NCBI RefSeq assembly: GCF_024347575.1
Contig: NZ_AP025503.1
Location: 1,922,001-1,986,000, forward strand
Length of the DNA: 64,000 nucleotides
Reading direction: 5' to 3'
Origin: Vibrio pelagius
Lineage (GTDB): Bacteria > Pseudomonadota > Gammaproteobacteria > Enterobacterales > Vibrionaceae
Position numbers and translations under genes: made by a program. The notes below the pieces were generated by a model, which made no database searches, was not told where the DNA came from, and saw only the letters and a program-made list of their open reading frames with translations. This document shows, one piece after another, positions 27,030-34,008 of the stretch (positions within the stretch are counted from its first letter, which is position 1; every line of letters starts with the position of its first letter).

Positions 27030-27143
27030 CTATATATGTGAGCAACGCAATACCGAAGCCGCCGCAAACCACCTAAAACACTAAAATCAACGCATATTAA
27101 AAATGCCACGTGTTGCGAATCACTCCTAAACAGTTTGTTAGCA
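27030..27143 (-). other. attC of cassette 6 (Phd/ParE), with lost R' core
   Basis: R'' GTTAGCA (27137-27143) and the internal consensus (GTGAGCAACGC, AAATGCCACGTGTTGCGAATC) are good. The left end reads AGTGAACTATATATGTGAGC where other sites read TAACGCCCTGTTAAGGTGTGAGC, so no proper R' is left. The border between this cassette and HigBA2 probably arose by a deletion or is mutated. Confidence 0.72.
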
Positions 27144-27157
27144 CTCATTACCAAAGG

Positions 27158-27460
27158 CTATTGCTTACCCAACAAGAATTTACGCAAATCTCTCTCTACA
27201 CGCATAACGAACAGAACAAACACTTTGTCACCGTCTTGTTTATAGAAAACACGACATGGATTAACGACAACTTCACGATAACTTAAATGTTCTAGCTCGG
27301 GTGGAATACGACCTGACTCTGGGAAAGTTTGTAGGCGTTCGACTTTGGAAAAGATCGTTTGTACTAACTGCTTTGCAGCTACGATATTTTCAAGTGCGAT
27401 GTATTCAGCGATATCATTGAGGTCAGATAACGCTGGTTCAGTCCAGATTACTTCAGCCAT
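27158..27460 (-). CDS. ParE/RelE superfamily toxin
   Basis: A 100-aa toxin, opening MAEVIWTEPALSDLNDIAEYIA, ending RVERDLRKFLLGKQ, with the R-x-Y-like core YREVVVNPCRVFYK. ParE-type members poison gyrase and RelE-type ones cleave mRNA; sequence alone does not decide. It overlaps the antitoxin gene by 13 bp. Second gene of the cassette. Confidence 0.88.
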   Translation of the reverse strand: MAEVIWTEPALSDLNDIAEYIALENIVAAKQLVQTIFSKVERLQTFPESGRIPPELEHLSYREVVVNPCRVFYKQDGDKVFVLFVMRVERDLRKFLLGKQ

Positions 27461-27705
27461 TTCGACATTTTGTCCTTGGCTTCATCATGACTTACCACTT
27501 TACCATCAACTATTGCACGCTCACCTCGTGCAATACCCTCAAGAATAGCTAAACGATTTTGCATAAATTCGTAATCATCAACATCAACTAGATAAGCAGA
27601 TGGCTTACCATGCTCAGTAATTAACACTGGTTCTTTGGTGTCATGGAGATCGGCGAGGATCTTAGTTGCTTGACGTTTGAGTGATGTAACTAGTTCTACT
27701 TTCAT
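27448..27705 (-). CDS. Phd/YefM-family antitoxin
   Basis: An 85-aa antitoxin: the N-terminal Phd fold (LKRQATKILADLHDTKEPVLITEHGKPSAYLVDVDDYE) binds DNA and the C-terminal tail neutralises the toxin. GGAG precedes ATG 27705, inside the short palindrome GGAGCAGCTCC that could mask it. It is transcribed from its own promoter within the cassette. Confidence 0.9.
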   Translation of the reverse strand: MKVELVTSLKRQATKILADLHDTKEPVLITEHGKPSAYLVDVDDYEFMQNRLAILEGIARGERAIVDGKVVSHDEAKDKMSKWLK

Positions 27706-27723
27706 GGGAGCTGCTCCAAAGGA

Positions 27724-27757
27724 ATACTAAAGTGATACTATTCTATCACTTTAGTAT
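27724..27757 (-). promoter_or_regulatory. Operator palindrome over the phd promoter
   Basis: ATACTAAAGTGATA (27724-27737) and TATCACTTTAGTAT (27744-27757) are perfect 14-bp inverted repeats with a 6-bp spacer. On the minus strand TTGCTA (27757-27762) and TAGTAT (27735-27740) are spaced by 16 bp, so the palindrome spans the -10. Typical of autoregulated toxin-antitoxin loci. Confidence 0.8.
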
Positions 27758-27772
27758 AGCAAGCTCCATGAC

Positions 27773-28129
<357 letters not shown>

Positions 28130-28135
<6 letters not shown>

Positions 28136-28456
28136 TCGTCTTCCAATTAGCTCCAAAATGTCTTGTTTGATTTCATCAGAAAGGCGTTCAAATTGTTCTT
28201 GTGTTACCAAGTTTTCTTCACACATAAGCATGAGTTGCATAAATGCCTTACTTCTAGAGTGACCATCAAAGATAAGCTTCATTTGCTTTTCAGATGCTTT
28301 GGAAAACTGGCACATGAAATGAAATCTTTCCCCTGCTAACTCTGACTCGTCAGTAATAGTATTAATAACTTCCGTCAGTTGCCTTGTGCAATACAACTGA
28401 ATAGCTTCCTTTTTGATCTCGCAAAAGACTTTCCAATCAGACTCTTTGATATTCAT
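28130..28456 (-). CDS. Hypothetical integron cassette protein
   Basis: A 108-aa, largely helical, soluble protein (MNIKESDWKVFCEIKKEAIQ ... QDILELIGRRA). I do not recognise a family. The second ATG (28456) is preferred, since GGAGG lies 6 nt upstream. The stop overlaps R'' of its attC. The cassette start (GCATA) is joined to IS110 copy 1. Confidence 0.65.
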
Positions 28457-28517
28457 TTCAGCCTCCATAAAGTTCCATTTTCAGCATAGAGCATAGACAT
28501 AATGACCCCCATGAGGT

Positions 28518-28595
28518 GCTAGCCTCCAATATCGTGGGTTAGCTAAAAGCCAGAGCCATAATTAGTGCGTCAAACAACTAAATTTGGAGGCTAGC
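28518..28595 (+). promoter_or_regulatory. Hairpin hiding the transposase ribosome-binding site (copy 1)
   Basis: GCTAGCCTCCAA (28518-28529) is perfectly complementary to TTGGAGGCTAGC (28584-28595), which contains the GGAGG of the transposase and ends directly at its ATG. A transcript coming from outside would fold and block translation, while one starting between the arms would not. Confidence 0.75.
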
Positions 28596-29749
28596 ATGAG
28601 TAAAGATAGCATAATTTTCATTGGCTTAGATACGCATAAGTCATTTATTCAAGTCGCTGTTTTACAAGAACATCGAGGGGCAAACCCACAACAGTTAGGC
28701 CGCATTAAATCCAATAAGTCCGCACTAATTAAATTGGCCAAACAACTGCAATCCAAGTATCCCAAAGCGACTCTGCACTTTGTCTATGAAGCGGGGCCAT
28801 GTGGTTACTGGACTTATCGCTTGATTACGAGCCTTGGACACTGCTGTTATGTCGTCGCTCCATCGTTGATACCTAAGAAGCCTGGTGATCGAGTTAAAAC
28901 TGACAAGCGAGATGCAGTGAAGCTCGCGAAGTTGTTAAAAGCCGAAGAGCTTACACCCATCTATGTACCGGAAGCCGAGGATGAAGCCATTCGAGACCTC
29001 TCACGTGCCAGAGAAACGGCCATGAAAGATCTCAAAGACGCAAAGTTCCAACTCAAAGGCTTTCTTCTTCGCAATAATATCCAAGCTACGGTGAATGATA
29101 ACTGGTCTAAAAAGCATCTACGGTGGCTGACCGACCTCATTCTTCCTCACCATAGTCAACAAATCGTCTTACAAGAGATGATCATCACTATCAATGAACG
29201 CATACAACGCCTTCAACGACTCGACAACGAACTGCTCCATCAGGTTAAAAACTGGCGATATTATCCTGTAGTGAAAGCCATACAAGCTATGCGTGGAGTG
29301 AGGTTACTCGTAGCTCTCGGCACAATAGCTGAACTGGGTGACCTACGACGGTTCGACCATCCAAGAAAACTTATGGCTTACCTTGGACTTGTACCAACAG
29401 AAAACTCTAGTGGAGGTAAACTCGCCGCGGCAGTCTGACAAAGTGTGGTAACAGTCGGGCTAGACGGTTGCTCGTTGAAGGCGCACATACCTATAAGCAC
29501 AAAGCGAACATCTCTGTAGAGCTTCAACTAAGGCAAGAAGGACTGCCTAAAGAGATCATCGATATCGCTTGGCAAGCCCAGCAAAGGTTATGTCGTCGTT
29601 ACCAACGACTGCTGCAAAAAGGTAAACACCGAAATGTCGTTGTTGTCGCCATTGCAAGAGAGATGATCGCCTACATCTGGGCGATTGCGCGTGAAGTTGT
29701 CATCAGCGACGTAGATCCTAAAACACGAATCGCTCGTTTACCGGCATGA
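28596..29749 (+). pseudogene. IS110-family transposase, frameshifted copy
   Basis: Identical in kind to the intact copy at 34009-35163 except for one missing A near 29419 (GGTAAAC instead of GGTAAAAC). The frame therefore ends at 29438 after GGKLAAAV and the C-terminal serine region continues in another frame to 29749. The N-terminal DEDD part is intact. The element might be moved in trans by copy 2. Confidence 0.9.
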
Positions 29750-30056
29750 AGAAAGAATTAGTGTTATCGCATTGGATAAAGCATCGGGAGTGGCACAAAC
29801 ACCGACGGCGTTAGGACGGCAATATAGCTTCGGCTATATTGAACCACGAGCATAGACTGAAGACAGGTGCTACGACGGAACAAGTAAGGTAGGCTCTACT
29901 CATCAAACGATGAGCAATCCACGTATATCAGCATGAGAACCGACGACATTACTTGCTTCATCTATGTGATAACACTATCCCCTAAATAACAAGAAAGGCT
30001 CTATAAATGCGGGAGCAGAAACTTCTACGCTCTTATTGACAGTGGGGGTCATATCA
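29750..30056 (+). ncRNA. Candidate bridge/seek RNA region of IS110 copy 1
   Basis: The 3' non-coding region of an IS1111-like element, where this group is known to encode the guide RNA. A 9-bp stem with UUCG loop lies at 29820-29841. GGCGTTA (29807-29813) is the reverse complement of TAACGCC on the target, and GAGCATA (29848-29854) equals the left target flank. Possible donor guides are GACAT (29945-29949, same as the left end) and TGATA (29967-29971, reverse complement of the TATCA right end). The RNA ends are not determined. Confidence 0.65.
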
Positions 30057-30178
30057 ACGCCCTGTTAAGGTGTGAGCAACGCAATACTGATGCCGCCGCA
30101 TAATACCTGAAACACTAAACGCAACGCATAGTAAAAATGCCACGCGTTGCGAATCACTCTTAAACAGTTTGTTAGGGC
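30057..30178 (-). other. attC of cassette 4, R' core split by IS110 copy 1
   Basis: ACGCCCTGTTAAGGTGTGAG onward gives a full VCR-like site to R'' GTTAGGG (30171-30177). Its R' core was GCATAAC, of which GCATA now lies at 28491-28495 beyond the IS. Confidence 0.85.
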
Positions 30179-30990
30179 TTTTTAACAGGCTGCTCGATCT
30201 TAGACACTTCACTATCTTGCGAAGTACTATATTTTGCGTAGGCTAGCTGCCCTGCTTGTGCAAGCGTAAAAATAACAGCCAAAAAACTCAAAAGTTTCAC
30301 CACTGGCTTCTCCATATGGTTGTTAAGCTTTTGAGACAAGTTATAGTTAGATACTTTTACCTTACCTCTCTGTAGTAAGAAATACATCGATTGAAACCAG
30401 TAAACCTTTGACATTGTTGACTTATGGAGCCTTACAAACTCTTTGTCTTCAAAAGCTTTAACCTCTTCTTCACCACTTAGGTTATCTCGATGGTTGCCAT
30501 CGTTTAAGTTTTGAAGAGTTTTCATCCTTGGGTGAGCAATACTGTCTTTGCCATACTTTTCAATAATCAGGCTAGACAAATTGTGCTTGCTTGCATCTTG
30601 GATTCTGACACCTCTTTCACCTGATAGAACTTCATATCGGTGTGACAGCGCCTCAAAACCATAATTGATATTGGACATATTCCAATGTAACCACAATGCT
30701 CCATTGTTATCACGCACAAAAGAGTAAAAATCAGCCAACATTTGCTTTTCTAATTCATTGTAGTTGTCTGCAATTTCATCTCTACCAATGTGCTTTTTTT
30801 CAGCCACTAAATGGATTGAAAAACTATGCATGGTATGGCTTTGAAGATGCAACACCGCGATTGAGGTTACACGAGGGGAGATGTTTTCATTGTTGTCGTT
30901 GAGGTTTTCGCACGAATAATGAATTACGTAGATATTGTGCTCATTCGATTTGAGGAACTTGAGCTTTTCTTTAATACTCAATGATGTCAC
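30172..30990 (-). CDS. Possible nuclease-like protein with C-terminal membrane helix (integron cassette)
   Basis: A 272-aa protein I cannot assign firmly. Residues about 20-130 (VTSIAVLHLQSHTMHSFSIH, then GALWLHWNMSNINYGFEALS) have the strand-helix pattern and conserved-looking acidic, Trp and His positions of an RNase H-like fold; this is an impression only. Residues about 234-252 (KLLSFLAVIFTLAQAGQLAY) form one membrane helix, leaving a short polar tail. A soluble effector tied to the membrane would suit abortive defence. It starts with GTG at 30990, or TTG at 30981 behind GGGTGA. Confidence 0.6.
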   Translation of the reverse strand: MTSLSIKEKLKFLKSNEHNIYVIHYSCENLNDNNENISPRVTSIAVLHLQSHTMHSFSIHLVAEKKHIGRDEIADNYNELEKQMLADFYSFVRDNNGALWLHWNMSNINYGFEALSHRYEVLSGERGVRIQDASKHNLSSLIIEKYGKDSIAHPRMKTLQNLNDGNHRDNLSGEEEVKAFEDKEFVRLHKSTMSKVYWFQSMYFLLQRGKVKVSNYNLSQKLNNHMEKPVVKLLSFLAVIFTLAQAGQLAYAKYSTSQDSEVSKIEQPVKKP

Positions 30991-31061
30991 CCGTATAAAC
31001 TGTTTAGCGGAAAACCATAATTATATCATTACTTTCCATCTGTTGAATATGATGACGAGAG

Positions 31062-31158
31062 CCCTAACGCCGTATTAAGGTGTGAGCGGCGCTTGGCTAT
31101 ACTTGAGCGAAGCGAAACTGCCAAGCGTTGCGAATCACTCTTAAATGCTTTGTTAAGT
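31062..31158 (-). other. attC of cassette 3 (AbiC-like), short type
   Basis: R' CCCTAAC (31062-31068) and R'' GTTAAGT (31152-31158); 97 bp, intact, sharing CTTGGCTATACTTGAGCGAA with the short attC at 24249. Confidence 0.85.
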
Positions 31159-31161
31159 GTT

Positions 31162-32034
31162 TCATTCGTATGCAGATTGCTTGTACAAGTTTAAATGTTC
31201 TTTTCTCAAAAGCATTGTTTGCGGTAAGTTGTCAAAAAGTGCATATCGTTCAGCTAGAGGTTTGAACTTCTCTCGACCATGCTCGGAAAGACAATTGTAA
31301 AATAGCAAAGCTAGTTCTTGATCTGATAGTTGTGAGCGAACAATTCTAATGTAAGTAGTTTTCTCCACATTAGCGTCGTCAATAAACCTAATAATATTGT
31401 AGAGGAATCTAAAGTAATGCCCTAACTCACTCTTGTGTGCCCCCCAAAAACTGCCCCACGCTCTATCAAGCCTATAAGTTTCAGAAGTTTCGTCTGTATA
31501 TTGATAACCTCTTCCTACTCCTACATTCTCAGCTACTTTCTTGTACCTTTCGAAAAATACGTTAATACAATCTCGACCAAGTGTGGTTTGTTTGGACTCT
31601 TTGTTATAAATATCAATAGCCCCTAGTATCTGTTGATGAAATGATAACATATTGAATAGAGTTTGTTCGAATGACTGTTTATCAGTTACTTTATTCTGCC
31701 TGACTAGCGCATCAGCTGTCCTTTTGGCTTCTGCACGAGTTTCTCTAAGCTCTCGATTCTGCAAAACTATCGTTAATAGCAACCCCATAAACGTAAGAAA
31801 CGTCAATATTGGATTAAGCACTCCCCCAAAAAAGTCACCCCATTCACCAAATGAACTTTTACCTATAGCGAAGAGATTGACCAAGAAAACCGTTAGAACG
31901 GCATAACATGCAAAAACAAATAGTTTAAATAAGCTTTTAGTAACTCCACCGCCTGAAATCCCGACAAATTCCACAAATCTTCGGTAAGCTAGCAATGTAA
32001 ACTTAGCGTGAGCTTTTTTTATACTTTCAAACAT
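31162..32034 (-). CDS. Putative phage abortive-infection protein, AbiC-like (integron cassette)
   Basis: A 290-aa protein. Two transmembrane helices (about residues 36-58 and 68-92: FKLFVFACYAVLTVFLVNLF, GGVLNPILTFLTFMGLLLTI) and a short coiled coil precede the soluble domain. Its motifs, QTLFNMLSFHQQI, HYFRFLYNIIRFID and IRIVRSQLSDQELALLFYNC, are those of the putative phage abortive-infection (putAbiC) family. Proteins of this type are thought to stop infected cells before phage release. No partner gene in the cassette. Its border with the WYL cassette carries the full IS10-like element. Confidence 0.8.
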   Translation of the reverse strand: MFESIKKAHAKFTLLAYRRFVEFVGISGGGVTKSLFKLFVFACYAVLTVFLVNLFAIGKSSFGEWGDFFGGVLNPILTFLTFMGLLLTIVLQNRELRETRAEAKRTADALVRQNKVTDKQSFEQTLFNMLSFHQQILGAIDIYNKESKQTTLGRDCINVFFERYKKVAENVGVGRGYQYTDETSETYRLDRAWGSFWGAHKSELGHYFRFLYNIIRFIDDANVEKTTYIRIVRSQLSDQELALLFYNCLSEHGREKFKPLAERYALFDNLPQTMLLRKEHLNLYKQSAYE

Positions 32035-32075
32035 ATTTCAATCTCTAAAAATCAAGAAACACTTAACGCCCTGTT

Positions 32076-33409
32076 CTTACGAATCCCCTCATAATTTCTA
32101 TATAAAACAATGAGTAGACGCACATCGCTCATTCTGATCTAATGAATTTCGCCAAAAACACACCTGAACAAATGGATTTAATAGGGAGCCCTAACGATGC
32201 GCGACATTCAAATTCTACAGCAAACGATTGAGAATCAATGCCCCGAAATTCACAAAAAACGACTTAGTTCTCTGATACTTGCAACCAAAACGGTTCTTGA
32301 TGGCTCTGAACTAACACTCACCAAAATTGGAAGAGCTCTCGACACTGATACCACAGTGAAACATGCTATCAAACGTATCGACCGATTACTTGGTAATAGC
32401 AATCTACACCGTGAAAAAGAGTCCATATATAAATGGCATGCCTCCTTCATTACCCGTGCCAATCCTTTTCCCGTGGTTCTGGTTGATTGGTCGGATGTTC
32501 GAGAGCAACTGCGCTATATGACATTACGCGCTTCAGTGTCTGTTAAAGGTCGTGCCGTCACGCTTTATGAGCAGGCATTTGAGTACAAAAACTATAACTC
32601 ACCCAATAGCCACCAACACTTTCTCGATAAGCTGCAGTCTTTACTCCCAGAAGGTTGCACACCTATCATTGTTTCCGACGCAGGCTTTAGAAATACTTGG
32701 TTTCGACAAGTCACCAACAAAGGTTGGTTCTGGGTTGGACGTGTACGTGGTGAAGTCTCGATTAAGTGTGGCGAAGACTCATGGCAATGGAATAAAACGT
32801 TTTACCCTCAAGCAACAGATAAGCCGCAGTTTTTAGGGGAAAGCCAACTGGCTAAACGCTCACCGCTTAAGTGCTTTGCTTACTTATATAAGAGTCATCC
32901 CAAAGGCAGAAAGGCCCATCGGCACAGCCGAACGTGCCAAAAACACTCGGCAGGAAAAGTGTTCCATAAAGGAACAAAAGAGCCCTGGCTTCTGGTCACT
33001 AATATCCCCAACCATGTGCTTAACGGCATTAAAGTAACCCGTTTATACGCCAAAAGAATGCAAATTGAAGAGTCATTCCGAGATCTAAAAAGCCCAGCCT
33101 ACGGATTGGCGCTCCGCCATAATCGAACACGTTGCACCAAGCGCATTGATATCTTATTGCTTATGGCATTGATGGCCGAAATCATCATGTGGTGGAATGG
33201 CTTAATCGCCATGCAAGCGAAATGGCATTATGACTTTCAAGCCAACACCATCAAGCATCGTCGGGTACTCTCCATTCCAAGGCTTGGTAAGGAAGTTCGT
33301 TGTCATAGAAGATACCGAATACAAGAGTCCCAATATCAATGGGCAATGGTGGAATATCAGCGCCTAACGCATACTTGTGGGTTGGGAGAATTATGAGGGG
33401 ATCCGCCAG
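32076..33409 (+). mobile_element. IS10-like insertion sequence (IS4 family), complete
   Basis: 1334 bp, close to the 1329 bp of IS10. Imperfect terminal inverted repeats CTTACGAATCCCCTCATAAT (left) and CTGGCGGATCCCCTCATAAT (right, reverse complement). A perfect 9-bp duplication CGCCCTGTT flanks it (32067-32075 and 33410-33418), which is the IS10 duplication length. It carries one intact transposase gene. Confidence 0.94.
32197..33396 (+). CDS. IS4-family (IS10-like) transposase
   Basis: A 399-aa DDE transposase that aligns by eye along its length with IS10/Tn10 transposase: KRIDRLLGN, FPVVLVDWSDVREQ (first D), TPIIVSDAGFRNTW (second D), KRMQIEESFRDLKSPAYGL (YREK-type E). No internal stop, so it could be active. 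The ATG at 32197 matches the IS10 start region. Confidence 0.93.
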   Translation: MRDIQILQQTIENQCPEIHKKRLSSLILATKTVLDGSELTLTKIGRALDTDTTVKHAIKRIDRLLGNSNLHREKESIYKWHASFITRANPFPVVLVDWSDVREQLRYMTLRASVSVKGRAVTLYEQAFEYKNYNSPNSHQHFLDKLQSLLPEGCTPIIVSDAGFRNTWFRQVTNKGWFWVGRVRGEVSIKCGEDSWQWNKTFYPQATDKPQFLGESQLAKRSPLKCFAYLYKSHPKGRKAHRHSRTCQKHSAGKVFHKGTKEPWLLVTNIPNHVLNGIKVTRLYAKRMQIEESFRDLKSPAYGLALRHNRTRCTKRIDILLLMALMAEIIMWWNGLIAMQAKWHYDFQANTIKHRRVLSIPRLGKEVRCHRRYRIQESQYQWAMVEYQRLTHTCGLGEL

Positions 33410-33539
33410 CGCCCTGTTAAGGTGTGAGCAACGCTATACCTATGCTTCCGCATACCACCTTAAACAATAAACGCAACGCATAGTAAAAATGCCATGCGTT
33501 GCGAATCACTCTTAAACAGTTTGTTATGCGCAAACGAGC

Positions 33540-33830
33540 CTACAACTCAGCATATATCTCACGCATATGTTTATCACCTTTCTTGTACCCCGGCGGATTA
33601 TCTTCAAACACATCATTAGTAACAGTTAAGCTAGATATGTCATCCACGATACATAAATCCCATTCATGACCTGGGGTAACATGACCGCCTTCTGTTTGAT
33701 AGCAACGCAAAACTACATTGCCTTTTCTTGATTCCCCAATTGCAGCAGGCTGTGCAACTCGGTCGTAACCGCTGTAGGTAAAACGAATTTCAAGACGCTC
33801 ATCAATAGCATCCATTAACGTTTGGATCAT
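33540..33830 (-). CDS. Small WYL-domain-like protein (integron cassette)
   Basis: A 96-aa protein resembling a lone WYL-like domain: LEIRFTYSGYDRVAQPAAIG, GNVVLRCYQTEGG, WDLCIVDDISSLTV. WYL domains sense nucleic-acid or nucleotide ligands and regulate phage-defence loci, but usually with an HTH, absent here. Start ATG 33830 follows GAGGAAAGGAC; the longer frame to 33899 lacks support. The cassette start is interrupted by IS110 copy 2. Confidence 0.7.
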   Translation of the reverse strand: MIQTLMDAIDERLEIRFTYSGYDRVAQPAAIGESRKGNVVLRCYQTEGGHVTPGHEWDLCIVDDISSLTVTNDVFEDNPPGYKKGDKHMREIYAEL

Positions 33831-33930
33831 GTCCTTTCCTCTTTGTGTAATAAACCAAAGAAGAGAATAAACTAAAGAACTAGATACGTATGAGATCAAT
33901 TGCGCATAGACATAATGACCCCCACGAGGT

Positions 33931-34008
33931 GCTAGCCTCCAATATCGTGGGTTAGCTAAAAGCCAGAGCCATAATTAGTGCGTCAAACAACTAAATTTGG
34001 AGGCTAGC
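33931..34008 (+). promoter_or_regulatory. Hairpin hiding the transposase ribosome-binding site (copy 2)
   Basis: Same 12-bp inverted repeat as in copy 1: GCTAGCCTCCAA (33931-33942) with TTGGAGGCTAGC (33997-34008), next to the ATG at 34009. Confidence 0.75.

Larger units (their letters stand above)
28496..30056 (+). mobile_element. IS110-family (IS1111-like) insertion sequence, copy 1, in an attC core
   Basis: Limits come from comparison with copy 2 (33909-35470) and with the uninterrupted attC: left flank ends GCATA and right flank begins ACGCC, which rejoin as GCATAACGCC. The ends are fixed only to about 2 bases because IS110-type insertion gives little or no duplication. Subterminal inverted repeats are ATGACCCCCA and TGGGGGTCAT. 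100 nt precede the transposase ATG and about 307 nt follow its stop, a layout of IS1111-type elements. The transposase is frameshifted. Confidence 0.9.
32061..33529 (-). other. attC of cassette 2 (WYL-like), split by an IS10-like element
   Basis: R' ACTTAAC (32061-32067), the first 9 bases after which are duplicated around the IS, and R'' GTTATGC (33523-33529). The site is otherwise full length and near consensus; precise loss of the IS would restore it. Confidence 0.88.

Noticed and set aside
26608-27072. 154-aa form of HigB2
   Set aside because: The extra N-terminal 44 residues are encoded by the promoter, operators and attC; the ATG at 26940 matches known HigB2.
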